From Eremochloa ophiuroides (Eukaryota > Streptophyta > Magnoliopsida > Poales > Poaceae), in contig JAHLJS010000007.1 of NCBI GenBank assembly GCA_038502445.1, positions 15,684,444-15,748,443 on the forward strand: DNA of 64,000 nt, given 5' to 3'. The position numbers and the translations under genes were made by a program. Positions 1 through 12,629 of the stretch are shown one piece after another. How positions within the stretch are numbered: the stretch's first letter is position 1; the number at the start of each line of letters is the position of its first letter. The notes beneath the pieces are model-generated. The model was not told where the DNA came from, did no database searches, and was given only the letters and a program-made list of their open reading frames with translations.

Positions 1-880
1 TAGAACACCTGTAGAACCACAGAGAAGAGCTAGGGTAAGAGACAAAGGGAAGAAAGCCCTCAGAGGCAATCTGTCGAACACCTGGTGGGCAGGGTGGAGG
101 TGCTCACCGCCGGCAACAAGCAGGGCCAGTGCCCTCGGCCACAGGAGATAAAAGACCGAGGGGAGGCACCACGATGGTGATGAAGGCCGTCGAGAGAGGG
201 CCCTGGCAGCGACCGAACGAGTCGGCATGGCTCCACGTGGCGGCAGAGAGGGGCACGGCCGAGAGCAGATCTGCGTGTGAGCACGCGCGAGCAAAGAGCG
301 TGGCACGCGGAGAGCAACCGCCGGCGGCGAGGGCACCGGCGAGCCGAGCAGAGAAGGCGCGGAGGCGGCAGTGTTAGGGTTCGGGCAAGCGCAGCGGCGC
401 GGCGGCGTACGATCGGGCACGGGAAAACAGCCGCGGTCGATTGAAGAGGATGAAGTAGCGGGCCCCACGCAACAGAGAGAAAAGGACCCGATCTGCGCTT
501 CAAAACTGACCGTCGGACTGTGCTGAGCGGGGCATCGGACCAATGCTCGCCAGGTTCTAACGGTCCCAGAAAGCACCAGAGCGCTCCCAAAGCCGTCGGA
601 CGCTGTCCGACGCCCTTCGTCGGACTATCACCAGAATCCGACTCTTCTTCAACAAGTGAATGCACATCGTCGTATCCTGAAGAGATGGTCCGACGGCACA
701 ACAAACCGCAGTCCAACGCCCGAGTCCGATGCCTTTGGGAACAGGGCAACTGTCCGTTGGACGGAGGCAATGGTCCGACGTTGAGAAAGCTAGCGTCTGA
801 CGCCTCAGTCCGACGTCCAAAAACCCTGAAAACTTCAAGTTTCTTCACGCCGATTTCTCCCAACTGATATATATACCCCG
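1..880 (+). repeat. GTCGGAC/GTCCGAC-rich repeat region, LTR U3-like
   Basis: From about 508 to 830 this stretch carries many copies of GTCGGAC and its complement GTCCGAC at spacings of tens of bases, followed by a TATA-like run (ATATATATA) near 867-875. The same motif fills the U3 parts of the LTRs at 10977-12629, 12743-14815 and 37947-40021, there on the minus strand. Here the TATA lies to the right of the array, so a U3 would read on the plus strand. Bases 1-450 are GC-rich and hold no recognisable coding sequence; long open frames there are composition-driven. I could not find LTR ends, so whether it is an LTR fragment or part of a larger element is open. Confidence 0.5.
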
Positions 881-1723
881 TAGGACAGCCTTGATATAAT
901 TGTTCTAAGTTCTTATTATTATCTCTCCAGTTATTTATATTCAAAGGATACATGTGGCTATGCAAAAATATGAAAAGGGAGTAAAAGATGGACAAGTGTC
1001 CCGGCATTAAAACAATGGGTACTAGATGCCCGCCTCCCGAACGAAAAAAAGAGAGAAAGAGAATAAAGATAGCACATGTGTTTCTCCAAGTTACAAAGGA
1101 GAGTGAATCATTTTCAAAGAGCATAAGTAGAATTAGGAATAACCACTAAATACCACATATACACCTATCCACCATATTCCATACACATGCACATCTTGAT
1201 TTGATTGTATGTCTCAATTCTTTGTGGATCCATTGTTTGACTTTACAACACATGAATTGCAGGTATGGTTAAACCTTGTTATTGCCACTCCTATGAGCTC
1301 CATTATAATCTTTAGTTATAGGAAGGGCATAACATTAATGCCTTAAGTGAGATCCACAAATACCATATATACGGAGAGACTTGAGGGTGTCATACAATTA
1401 AAGCTCTGAGTTTTATTTTAATTGAAAACTTGCAAAACTCCGGGATATTGGTACTGTGAAGAATTTGCTACAAAGTGCATGACTTGATTGTTCTCTCTTT
1501 CAATTACTCAAGACTAAGGCAAGAATTGTAAAGCCCCATAGTTAAAGGTAAAATGGGTAAGTTTAAAAGTTAGAGCAGTTTTGTCTAATCCGGAGGAGAA
1601 TCTATGTTTGAAACATGTGTACTTGGGAAGTATGAAAACATTGTAGCAACTCCTGATCCAATTACATTAGTAATTAGGCTTAGTATGTTTGCCAAGGGAC
1701 TGGCAAACAGGTAAGTTTGGGGG
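881..1723 (+). mobile_element. 3' internal non-coding end of a Tat/Athila-like Ty3-gypsy element, with hairpin and polypurine tract
   Basis: AT-rich non-coding sequence ends with a perfect 8-bp stem (GTTTGCCA at 1687-1694, TGGCAAAC at 1701-1708, 6-nt loop). It is followed by a purine-rich tract AAGTTTGGGGG at 1713-1723, directly before the TGTTG start of the LTR. I recognise this order (hairpin, AGTTTGGGGG, TGTTG) from plant Tat/Athila-lineage elements; the lineage assignment is recall, not a search. The upstream part of the element would lie beyond the left edge or is lost. No gag or pol is visible here. Confidence 0.55.
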
Positions 1724-3384
1724 TGTTGTTGATGGTGGATAACGTCAACTTTTATTACAACTTTAGACACCAAAGGATACATGATTACACACTAGTCTAG
1801 GGTTTTAACCGACAGTTTCCACGAGTTTTGCATGTTCTGTACTTTACAGGGGCTATTCCAGAAAAGCATAAAAGAAGGGTTAAAGAGCATGATTGCCACA
1901 AAAGTTAACCGCCAAGAAAACATCATCACGAGAACACTAGAAGCATCTGGAACACACCCGATGCACCGGGGCCCGAGACCCACCAGGGTGGGGCTGGCTG
2001 GCGCCAGGGTGGGGCCGGCCGGCTCCCCCCCACTAGGGTTTTGGCCCACCTTCTGGAGTCTTCTTCCACCGCCTCTATGGAGTCATCTCGGCCCTTATTT
2101 CAAGTCGGTTTGATCCTACGGCGCACGTGCATCCCACCGGGCTATAAATAGAGGGGCAGACCCCACTGGAGGCATCAACCCATCATTCATTCAAGGCATC
2201 AAGTCCTCAAGCCATCAAGAGCCTCCTTGTTCATCAAGAGCCTCCTACTTCATAGTTCTAGCCTAGTTAGATTAGAAGTAGAGAAGTTCTAGTTCTTCGG
2301 CGGATCTGGAGCCCCGGCGTCTATCTGGAGCACGGAGTTCAGTATAATTCTAGTTCTTTCTCTATTATTGTATTCTTCATTATGATTAGGGAAATATTGT
2401 TCTTAATAGTTCATATGTTCTTGATTACAATAGTCTGTGTCTACTTTGATTATATGTCTAGTATAGTTGGTTTGATCTTATTGAATTCATGTAATTGCTC
2501 GTATAGCGTTTATTCATGCGGACGATGGATAGATGATGAACAGTATGTAGACGTGGTGTCTAGGTATTTTGTTTATCTGTGAGTGCACCCTGATGTGCCG
2601 GATCGTGTGGTAGATCGCGTAGGTGACAGCTGCGTTGAGTCCTCTGTAGTCCACCCCCGTATATAGGCCAGCAGGCACGGTCGCGAAGTTGGATGATGAC
2701 TCTGTTTCACATCCTTCCTAAATGATGCCGTTTGCATGTGATTATGATATAGGATTGGTCTAACAATGATTGCTAGATGTAATTGCACTAATTATAGTTA
2801 TTCATTGATGTAGTTATAGAATTACCTTTGATATTAATTCCTTAGTTTATCCATTGGCTAGATATTACTATGACTAGAGTGTGCTCTGATGATTATCTTT
2901 TATTTATGATGCTTGATCATACTTATCACCTTTATCTTTATTTACCTTGTGACCTCTACCTGTTATGAGTAGAGTAAATGACATCGGTAATGTCACTTAT
3001 CCATTGTATACCATCACTATCAATATAATAGATTAAAGTTTATCCTAGTCCTTCCCAGTGGTATAAATATAAATCGACAACCTGGTAGAACTCCCTAGGT
3101 AAAATGCTACAATGGTATAATTATCTGTCTGCTTGCAGAACTGATGTTAGTTTATATTATTTATATTTATTTCTGCCTAGTCACATAGATTAATATATGA
3201 AACCTTTATTTATTCTTAGCATTATTAATTAGGGATGACAACCTAGTTCTTGCATAAGAATGTTGGTAATAGAAAAGTGGCTAGTTGCTAATGACAAGTT
3301 AATTAATTACCATTCATCTTCTAATCTCGCCTCTCGCATTAAAAGTTATATAGTTATATTTGGTGACGTTAGTAGATGTCAACA
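1724..3384 (+). mobile_element. 3' LTR of the Tat/Athila-like element
   Basis: The segment starts TGTTG right after the polypurine tract and ends CAACA, as expected of LTR termini, over 1661 bp. A promoter-like TATA (CTATAAATAG) sits near 2142-2151 after a GC-rich stretch (1960-2060) and is followed by a CT-rich leader with repeats of 'caagagcctcc', consistent with U3/R on the plus strand. The right flank is ATAGC (3385-3389); the matching left duplication would lie at the other end of the element, outside the window. The rest of the segment (2380-3384) is AT-rich and non-coding. Confidence 0.6.
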
Positions 3385-3602
3385 ATAGCCAATAAAATCC
3401 AAGAACAAAACGAAGAACAAACAACCATGCAAATGCAATGCAAGTTCGCGTAAAGTAAACTAGTTGTTTGTCAAGTTTGTCCTCGGGTAAGTTTCTTCAC
3501 ATGCTTTTGGGCGGTTATCTTAACCAAGTTAGACAAGCCCTACGTGCAATTTAAAGTTAGACATGTTTTATATTACAATGCAATGCACACGACAACACAA
3601 GT

Positions 3603-6602
3603 TCATCTTTTAGTGAAGTTGCTTAGATCAAGACAATTGAGTTCATTTCTTATTGTGCAAAACCTTGCCTCATCCAAAGGTTTAGTGAAAATGTCCGCCA
3701 AGTTATCATCCGTTCTCACTTTCTCAAAAGATATGTCACCTTTGGCAACATGATCCATAAGGAAATGATGGCGTATGTCAATGTTCTTAGTGCGGGAGTG
3801 TTGAACCAGATTATTAGCAAGTTTTACCGCACTCTCGTTGTCACACAACAAAGGCACCCTTTTTAAGTTGATTCCACAATCAAGTAGGGTTTGTTTCATG
3901 TAAAGTATTTGTGCACAACAAGCACTCGCGGCAATGTTTTCCGCTTTGGTTATTGACAAGGCAACACTATTTTGTTTCTTGGAGGACCAAGAAACTAGTG
4001 ATCTTCCAAGCAAAAGTCACCCTCCGGATGTGCTTTTACGGTTAATCTTGCAACCGGCATAATCCGAATCAGAATAGCCAACAAGAGTAAAGTTAGCTCC
4101 TTTGGGATACCAAAGGCCAATGCTTTGGGGTATGCTTTACGTACCTAAGGATTCTTTTCACTGCAACTAAGTGAAGTTTCTTAGGGTTAGCTTGAAAGCG
4201 CGCATACATACACACACTAAACATGATGTCGGGCCTAGATGCGGTCAAGTACAACAAACTACCGATCATAGAACGATAGAGAGTTTGGTCATCCGATTTA
4301 CCTCCCTCATCAAGGTCAAGATGTCCATTGGTAGGCATGGGGGTCTTGATGGGCTTGCATTCTTCCATCTTGAAGCGCTTGAGGAGGTCCTTCGTGTACT
4401 TCTCTTGCGACACGAACGTCCCCTCCCTCAATTGCTTGACTTGAAAGCCGAGGAAGAATGTGAGCTCACCAATCATCGACATCTCGAATTACTTGGACAT
4501 CATATCACCAAATTCCTTGCAAAAATCTTCATTAGTCGAACCAAAGATAATATCATCAACATAAACTTGACAAATGAAGATGTGCCCTTTATGCTTCTTG
4601 GTGAAGAGTGTGGTATCGACCAAGCCGATTTTGAAGCCCTTGTTGATGAGGAAGTCGCGAAGACGCTCATACCAAGACCGTGGGGCTTGCTGCAATCCAT
4701 ATAGCGCCTTGGACAACCTATAAACATGATTAGGATATCTATGGTCTTCAAACCCGGGTGGTTGCGAAACATAGACAAGTTCATTTATGAAACCATTCAC
4801 AAATGCATTTTTCACATCCATTTGAAAGAGTCTTAGATTAGATGCATATGGAAGTAGGATACGAATGGGCTCCAATCTTGCAACCGGGGCAAAAGTCTCC
4901 CCAAAATCCAAGCCTTCAACTTGGGAGAACCCTTTTGCCACTAGCCTTACCTTGTTTCTCACAATGTTGCCCTTATCATCTTACTTCTTGAGGAACACCC
5001 ACTTGGTGCCTATGACTCTTGCTCCTTTTGGCTTCTCTTCAAGTGTCCAAACTTGATTGCGGATGAAGTTGTTGAGTTCTTCATGCATGGCATTCACCCA
5101 ATCCGAATCTTAAAGAGCTTCTTCTATGCTAGTAGGCTCAATGCAAGAGACAAAAGAGTAATGTTCAATGAATTGAGCATGCCTTAGTGAGCGAGTCACT
5201 ACCTCCCTTGAAGGACTCCCTATTATGAGATCTTATGGATGAGCTTGTAGGAGTGGAGTAGTTCTTCTATCAACCACTTGAGGAGAAGGTTGTGGAGCAT
5301 CAACATATTGTGCTTGTGCCTCAACTTCTTCTTGAGTGATGTGGGTGTCTTCATGTGGATCCACCCCATCTTTGTCTTCATCATTTTGAGGCACATTTGA
5401 TGAAGATGGTTGATTGATCACTTGCACATCATCACCATCATCTTCATCATATTTTGGTTTGATGTCTCCGGTTGGCATATTCTTTATTGCCTCCCTCAAG
5501 GGTTCATCACTACATCATCAAGATTCTCATGCTCTCCTTGAGAGCCAGTTAGATTCATCGAACTCCACATCATATGTTTCTTCAATAAGGCCGGTGGCAT
5601 TGTTGAATACAGTATATGCTTTGGACTTCAATGAGTAACCAACAAGAAAGCCAATATCACAACGCCCATGAAACTTCCCTAAGTGTTGCCGCTTCTTGTA
5701 GATGTAACATTTGTAACCAAACACCCGGAAGTAGGAGACATCCGGCTTCTTGCCAATGAGTAGCTCATAGGGGGTCTTCTTTAGCAACCGGTGAGGGAAT
5801 AGGCGGTTGGATGCATAACATGCGGTGTTGATTGCCTCTGTCCAAAACCTCTCCGGTGTGTTGTACTCATCAAGCATAGTCCTTGCAAGGGTAATCAATG
5901 TCCGGTTCTTCCTTTCAACAACTCCATTTTATTGAGGTGTATAGGTGGATGACACTTCATGCTTGATCCCAACTTCATCACAATATACTTCAATGTTTGT
6001 GTTGTCAAATTCTTTCTCGTTGTCACTTCTAATCTTCTTGATCTTCACTTCAAATTCACTTTGTGCTCTCTTGGCAAACTTCTTGAATGATGCGGCTACT
6101 TCGATCTTTTCACGAAGAAAGAACACCTAAGTGTATCTTGAGAAATCATCAACAATCACTAAGCAATAGAGCTTGCCACCAATACTTGCATAAGTAGTTG
6201 GCCCAAATAGATCCATCTGAAGTAGCTCTAATGGTCTTGAGGTTGATACAAATGCCTTAGATGGATGTGTATTTGCCACTTGCTTGCTGGCTTGACAAGC
6301 ACTACAAAATTTGTCCTTCTCAAATACAACATCTTTCAATCCCCTCACAATTTCCTTTTTCAATAGCTTCTTGAGTGTACTCATCCCAACATGTGCAAGT
6401 CTTCTATGCCATAGCCACCCAAGAGATTGCTTGGTGAATAGACAAGTTTTCAAGTTAGCATCTTCTGAGTTGAAGTCCACTAGATAGAGGTGATTGTACC
6501 GAAAGCCCTTGAATATAACTTGATTGTCATCTTTCTTGGAAACAACCACTTCTTCACTTGTGAATAGACATTGAAAACCAAGATCACACAATTGCCCAAT
6601 GG
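3603..6602 (-). pseudogene. Copia A pol: integrase, reverse transcriptase, RNase H (broken)
   Basis: Reading leftwards: a GAG-pre-integrase/zinc region at 6591-6127 with an HxxxH pair (HRRLAHVG) and CxxC (CSACQ); an integrase core at 6126-5527 with the RSDN aspartate block; a linker at 5499-5233; reverse transcriptase at 4962-4093 with QMDVKNAF and the YVDD catalytic motif; and RNase H at 4013-3603. The fragments lie in different frames with stops between them, so the gene is dead. The 5' part is separated by the solo LTR at 6608-8320; the reading picks up immediately left of it with LSIGQLCDLG. Confidence 0.85.
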
Positions 6603-6607
6603 ATAGC

Positions 6608-8320
6608 TGTTGGCGTTTCTTAGCGTCACTACTAAAGATAGACTAAAAGCCCATTCCTAGTAACGATACTAGAAACGTAAGTTGACATTCCCAACCACTA
6701 TTACTTCAGAAAGGTAACACTTGGCCCTTAATGGCGCCGGCCTAGGTAAAGCAGTCTGGTAATAGCAGTTAGAAGTGCCGGATTGGCCTTCCTAACCGTC
6801 ATTACTTACGATATGCAAAACTATGGCACGACGCCTTGGGGTGCAACAAGAATTACAATCCTTAGGTAATGGTACTTAGATATGCCAATCATGATAGCTC
6901 AGTATAGATAAATCCGCAAGCGCACGGAACTATCATTGTAGCATTTCAACCCGTGGGGTGTCGTATTTATAATTTCCCGTAGGAGGGCAGGACGAATGCA
7001 TCTAGCTTTGGCATAAACATGATCACTTATTGAATGCTTAGGTAGATATAGCATAGGCAGGGGTAAATCATAGTTCAAAGATAGTGGACACACATCTGAG
7101 CCGACCTCAAGGACAAAAGAGAAATAAAGAATAAAAGAATATATCTAATTGAGCAGGCATTGGTCATATATAACTATGCAAAGAACTGTTAGTAAACATC
7201 TAACTAGCATGTCTAGTATCAGGACTAAGTCTGGGATGACAGGGAGATCCCCGCAGCTGGTGTGCCAGCCGATAGAGACTTTACGAACTCCTACCCAATA
7301 TCCGAACGTGGGGGAGTGCTAGGGATGGACAGGGCTGTCACCACCTGCCCACCTACCCCTCTGCCCGTGGGATACCGGCATATTCGCCGATCTTCGCATA
7401 CCCGAGCACCATGCTCGCGTACTTGGAGACAACTCCTAACCCCCTAGGACCCTACCCCTTCGGAGTGACAGGCTAGGCTAAGAGCAACCATGACAGCACG
7501 ACGAACCGTCACCTCATCCCTAGTTCTTCCTCTATTCATACTAAGTCGATGAATGATGAAGAACAACGATGAACATGTCAAGAACATAACACATAAACTA
7601 TATGCTAGTTCATATATCATGATCATAACATGACCAAGACTATACTCTAGTTCATATGCATAATCATATAAGTATGATAAGAACTTGCTCATGGAAGAAG
7701 ACCGAATTGTATTCATACCAAGATGATCCTTTTCTTCCAAAGATACAAACTCTCCTTACTAGCTCTTGCCTTACTCTAATACTAAAACTAATCTAAAGAA
7801 TACAAGTGAGAGGTGAGGTAAATGGTTCCAAATGATGGTGTGTGTTGGAGGGGAGCTCTCCCTCTCTTTTTATAGTCTAACAAGGACGGTTCGGGCACCA
7901 ATAAATATGGAAGCAGGTGTAACCGCCTTGAGGGAACCGACCTACGCACTGCCTGAGAAGGATGGGCCCGGGAGGCCCCACCAGGGGGGCGGCCGCCCCC
8001 AGGGGCAGTCGGTCCCTGGGGAGCGCCATCTGGCCACCGCCTTCGGGTGGTCGGTTGCTCCCTGGGCCTGGGCCTCCCCCGCGGTTACGGATGGGTCCAG
8101 TTTAATGTTTGAGGTGGGCTTTCTTATTTTCTTGGATTGTGCCTTCTCTGAATACGTTTCCTGGATGTGCGCTTTCTTTATGGTTTTTGTGCATTTCCAC
8201 ATGTCACACCTGCAAGTCAAGTACACACCAAAACTTGTGGAAATGTTAGTTTAAAGCCCTACCTACTATTTATTTTAGTAACATATTGGCCGTAAGAAAA
8301 AGCTTTAAGGACCACCAACA
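6608..8320 (-). mobile_element. Solo LTR inserted in Copia A pol, 5-bp duplication ATAGC
   Basis: The 1713-bp insert starts TGTTGG and ends CCAACA on the plus strand and is flanked by exact 5-bp duplications ATAGC (6603-6607 and 8321-8325). Removing it joins the A polyprotein reading (FNLL and LSIGQLCD). A TATA box readable on the minus strand (CTATAAAAAG, near 7867-7876) lies beside a GC-rich block (about 7965-8090), giving minus-strand orientation. There is no internal coding region, so it is a solo LTR left by LTR-LTR recombination. Termini resemble Ty3-gypsy Tat-type LTRs; family not determined. Confidence 0.85.
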
Positions 8321-8555
8321 ATAGCAAATTAAAGCTCAAAGAAGCAACTAGAAGCACATTGAAAATAGAATGATCATTAGAGATAGCCACTTTGCCAAGC
8401 TCTTGCACTTTGCTCTTGGAATTGTCACCAAATATTATCTTTCCTTGGTCTTCTACATTCTCTTCTAGTGAGGTGAACATACGAGCATCACCGGTCATAT
8501 GTTGAGTGCATCCACTATCAATTACCCAATGAGAGCCACCGGCCTTGTAGTTCAC
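8321..8555 (-). pseudogene. Copia A protease fragment
   Basis: On the minus strand from 8555 the reading contains WVIDSGCTQHMTG, the retropepsin active-site D-S-G of Copia elements, followed by the GAG-pre-integrase beginning (FGDNSKSKV, AISNDHSIFNVLL). It runs into the solo LTR at 8320 and resumes at 6607. It lies directly downstream of the A gag with a short stop-containing gap. Confidence 0.85.
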
Positions 8556-8569
8556 CTACACACAACAAA

Positions 8570-10855
8570 TCAAGCTTGATGTTTAGGAACCCATACTTGA
8601 GAAGGGCTCCGAACTTTCTCAACCAAAGCTTTTGCCACCCACAATTGCCTAGGTCTATTCTTGTCTGGGGGACCTAGAAACATCACTTTGACTTTGCCCT
8701 TAGAACCCTTTCTAAGCATGTAATGAGCATCAAAGGCAAAGGGTCTAGCATGCTTGGGAAAAGGTTGTGGTGGTGGTGTCATGCACTCATGAGCAAAGTG
8801 TCCTTCTTGGCCACACTCAAAGCATCTCTTCGGCTTGGGCTTGGGCTTGTTCTTTGCTTTGTCGAGTCTATTTTGAGCTCTAATATTTTGCACCTTCTCA
8901 CTCATGTAGCCAATTCCACTTCTATCAAACTTCATCACGGTGTTCATGAAAAGGTCACTTTGGAGATATTGCCCTCTTGTAAACTTTTGCAATCCAATGG
9001 TGGGGTGACCCTTTTCTTGCTTCAACTTCTTGTTCGCTTCCAATAGACTTGCAAGTTGACACTTCTCACTCTTGAGTATCTTGTTTTCTTCTCTTAGCAT
9101 GTCAACTTCATCATCTTGTTGCACAAACTCAATGATAATGGTGTTGGTGGTTGATTGCTTCTCTAGCTCTTTCTTCAAGTTCTCATTCTCAATCTTGAGC
9201 TTGACATAGTCATCATGGCAATCGGCTATCACCACTTCCTTGCCCTTGCTACTAGCACCTTGTTCAATGATCTCATCAATCAAGTCATCACATGATGTAG
9301 CTATGTCACACTTAACAACACGGTTAGTAGCATCATGTGTTTCATCGAAGAGCAAGTCATAAGCTAAAGTAAGATTGTCATGATTCACTTTTACTTGAGT
9401 ATAGTCCTCTTTTAACTTATTGTAGCTAGTGGTGAGCTCAATGTGCATCTTCTCAAGTTTATCATGTCTTTCTTTGAGCTCCTTTATGTTGGATTTGAGC
9501 TCCTTGAGTTTAGATGACATATTTTGATTCTCATCTCTAAGCTCATCACTAGCCTTTACAAATTTTTCATTTTGAGCTAAAAGGTTTCCATTATCAAGTT
9601 TTAGCTTATCATTTTTCTTTGTTAGCTTTCTTATCACTTTAGTGTAGAGCATCAAATTCGTTTTCACTATGACTACTCTCATCATCACTTTGTACTTCTT
9701 GTCCTTAGCCATGAGATAAAGGCGTGTTGGAGATGAGGGCGGTGATGGCATTGGAGGAAGAGAAGTCCCAATAACAAGAGCAGCCACCTTTTCTTTCTCA
9801 TCATCACTTTCTTCACCGGATGACCCACTTGAAGATTCAATGTCAGTGAGCCAATCACCCATAATAAAAGCCTTGCCATTCTTCTTCTTGTGAAATTGCT
9901 TTTTCTTGCCATCTCTCTTCTTGAATGGCTTGGCCTTCTTCTTGTCATATTCACTTGAATCACTAGAGTCATCCTTCTTGCCCTTATTCTTCTTCTTGAA
10001 CTTGTCTTTCTTTGGCTTTGGGCATTGATGAGCAAGATGGCCAAGCTCGCCACAATTGTAGCAATCCATTTCGGAGATGGGCCTTCTCTTGCTACTAGTG
10101 AAGAACTTCTTCTTGTTGGAATCAAACTTGATTCTCTTGTTGTTGAGCTTCTTTAGCATTTTGGTGGTCTGCCTCACCATGAGAGCAATCTCCACATCAT
10201 CATCATCCCTATCACTTGTGGAATCAAGAGAAGAGTACTTGACTTGAGATTTTCCTTTCTTGTTGGCCTTGAGAGCTAAGTCCTTCTCTTCTTTCTTGGA
10301 TGATGAGCCATCTTGGGGAGTAATCTTCATGTACATCTCATGGGCATTGATCTTTCCCAAGATTTGAGTGGGTGTTGCACCGGAGAGATCCTCTTGATGA
10401 AGCACGATGATAATGTGACCATACTTGTCAATAGGAAGGGCATTGAGGATCCTCTTTGCAACTTCGGCGGGAGTGAGTTAAGTGAGCCCAAGTCCATTTA
10501 CTTCCTCTACAATGATATTCAATCGCGAATAATGTCATTAGCACTTTCATTAGGAAGCATTTTGAAAGAATTGAGCTTGTCCATGACAAGGTAGTAGCGT
10601 TCCTCACGCTCACTCTTTGTTCCCTCATGGAGCGCACAAATATCCGACCTATAGTGCATGGGCGTTTTTGTGGTTCCTCACACGGTTGAACACCTCTTTG
10701 TTAAGGCCTCTAAAGATGATGTTTCGAGTCTTAGCACTCCACTTCTCGTGTTCCTCCTCAACGGGTGTGAGGGTAGCGCTGGCTTTGGGAGTGGAGTACC
10801 CTTGCGTGGCAGCTTTGTGAACACCAACGTCCACCGCCTCAAGGTATGCCTCCAT
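8570..10855 (-). pseudogene. Copia A gag (nucleocapsid with two CCHC knuckles, long coiled coil)
   Basis: The main open frame (10405-8570, 611 codons) has a first zinc knuckle CYNCGELGHLAHQC near residue 118, Lys-rich and Asp/Ser-rich stretches, a long heptad-like Glu/Lys/Leu coiled coil (about residues 260-450) and a second knuckle CFECGQEGHFAHEC near residue 540. The N-terminal part (10855-10649, starting MEAYLEAVDVG) is in a separate frame after breaks near 10430-10640. The large gag with coiled coil and two knuckles fits Sirevirus-type elements. It packages element RNA in cytoplasmic particles; this copy is frameshifted. Confidence 0.8.
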
Positions 10856-10976
10856 ACAAATTTTCCAATAAGGAAAATTGTTACCGTCAAAGACGGGAGG
10901 GAGACCATCGTGAACCCCAGATATCCTTCTCTTGGCGGTTAAGCCAAATCAGTGAGCACAAGCCTCCGATACCAAT

Positions 10977-12629
10977 TGAAAGGATCGAGGATGCCCAAGA
11001 GGGGGTGAATTGGGTAACTAGTAAATTTTTTGAAATACAATTCAACCTATCGCCATTTGTCCAACTTCACCCCACAAGTGCACAAGTGTATGTCTAGCCT
11101 AAAACAAGTTGTGCAACCAAGAGCCAACTCCTAACACAAGTAATGCAACTCTAGGAATGTAAAGAGCACAAAGTAAATGCAAAAAAGGAAAGGAGATAGA
11201 AAGTACAAGCCGAGTTTATCCCGAGGTATCAGAGAGTCGACACTCCCCACTAGTCCTCGTTGGAGCACCCAAGGGTGTAGCTCCCTCTTGATCCTCGCAA
11301 GGACCAAGTGCTCTCTACGGGCTAATCCTTTGCCTCTCCGGCACGGTGGATCGCCTACAACTGCTCACAATCTTGGCTTGGGCCACCTACAAGCTCTCCA
11401 AGCGATTACCAAGCCTCCGATCGCCACCAAATCATCTAGGTGATGCCGATCACCAAGAGTAATAAGCCTATACTCTCACTTGACCAAGAATAAGGCTAAA
11501 GAGATGGATGGATGCACACAAGTCACTCATGATCACACTCTAGGGAAGAAGCTCACAAGCAATGAAATTCTCTCAACCTCCCTAGGGATCTTGCACTCAC
11601 ACGAAATCACAAGGGTTGCTTCAGCTGATCAAATGGGCAAGAGAGCTAGAATGAAGCCAATGGTGAAGTATAAATACTCCCCCCTCCCCAAAACTAGCCG
11701 TTTAAACTGTTTTCAGCTGTCTGCGAACCGTCGGACCCTGTAAATAGTGCCACCATCGAACCAAAGTTGCCAGTCTGACTCTCACATCTGCCCTGTAGGT
11801 AGAACTGTGCCAGAGGGGCATCAGACTCTGGCCAATGGTCCGACGCTCACCGTCGGACCCAGTCCGATGCCCTCTGTGCTCTCTATTTGCTCTTTGTCCA
11901 GAAGAAGGCGTCGGACGCTGCAGGCAAGAATAGTCTGACGCTGGCTGTCGGACATAGTCCGACGCCAGAAACCCTCTCTGGTCACTCTCTGGAAGCATCG
12001 AACTGAAGCAGCTAATGGTCTGACGCCCCCAAAACTCTAGGTCCGACGCTCGTGGAGCTTTCCCTGGCACCGTCGGACTGTAACTAATGGTTCGACGACC
12101 ACCCAGCAGACAGGCTGACGCTCCCTGGAGCCTGAGAGGCAACCAGGGGCTGCCATGTGGCCATCGGACTTTGAGCAATGGTCCGACGACCAGTCTACTC
12201 AGGGTCCGACGCCCAAACTTGACCAAAACTTCGCCGAATCAAAAACTTTCCAAAACCAAGTTTGATCCTCTCTCTCTCTCAAGAGTCTCTCTGAGCCATC
12301 TAGAGATAAGTTGGACAAGTGTGCATCACATCTACACTCTCTACCTTGCTCTAAGTCAAGCTACCCATCCAAACCCCCTTAATAGTATGGCCAAAGTAAA
12401 AACAAGACCTAAACTACTCCAAGTGTCTCTCAACTCCAATCGACACTTGGAATAGCCTATCACCATCTTGCCTTCCATCCTTTGAAAACCGAATCGATTT
12501 CCATCACTAGGGGCTTGAACCTACATGTTATTATGACCTAACCTCTAAGTTATCCTGCAAAACACATGTTAGTCATAATAAACATCCGTTGTCATTAATC
12601 ACCGAAACCACTAGGGCCTAGATGCTTCA
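10977..12629 (-). mobile_element. 5' LTR of Copia A with GTCGGAC U3 array
   Basis: Plus-strand edges are TGAAAGGATC at 10977 and GATGCTTCA ending 12629, 1653 bp. The primer-binding site (minus strand TTGGTATCGGAGG) lies immediately to its left. On the minus strand a TATA-like TATTTATA (about 11668-11676) follows a U3 with many GTCGGAC/GTCCGAC copies (about 11720-12210). The five bases right of it are CACAG (12630-12634); the matching left copy is not in the window. Confidence 0.75.

Larger units (their letters stand above)
3385..12629 (-). mobile_element. Copia retrotransposon A (Sirevirus/Maximus-like), degraded, 3' LTR not in window
   Basis: On the minus strand the order is LTR (12629-10977), primer-binding site (about 10976-10962, TTGGTATCGGAGG), gag, protease, integrase, reverse transcriptase, RNase H, which is the Copia order. 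The body is interrupted by a solo LTR at 6608-8320. The 3' LTR expected left of 3600 is replaced by the Tat/Athila-like LTR ending at 3384, so the A copy is cut or continues beyond the window. Stops and frame changes are present throughout, so this copy cannot encode an intact polyprotein. The LTR-end and primer-site pattern and the CCHC-rich gag support a Sirevirus-type lineage (inference). Confidence 0.8.

Noticed and set aside
60..1124. 354-codon minus-strand open frame at the left edge
   Set aside because: It spans a GTCGGAC repeat array and GC-rich repeat DNA; the residues show no domain and the frame continues into AT-rich non-coding sequence.
9685..10125. 146-codon basic minus frame inside Copia A gag
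   Set aside because: Alternate frame of the gag CCHC region, which is the real reading.
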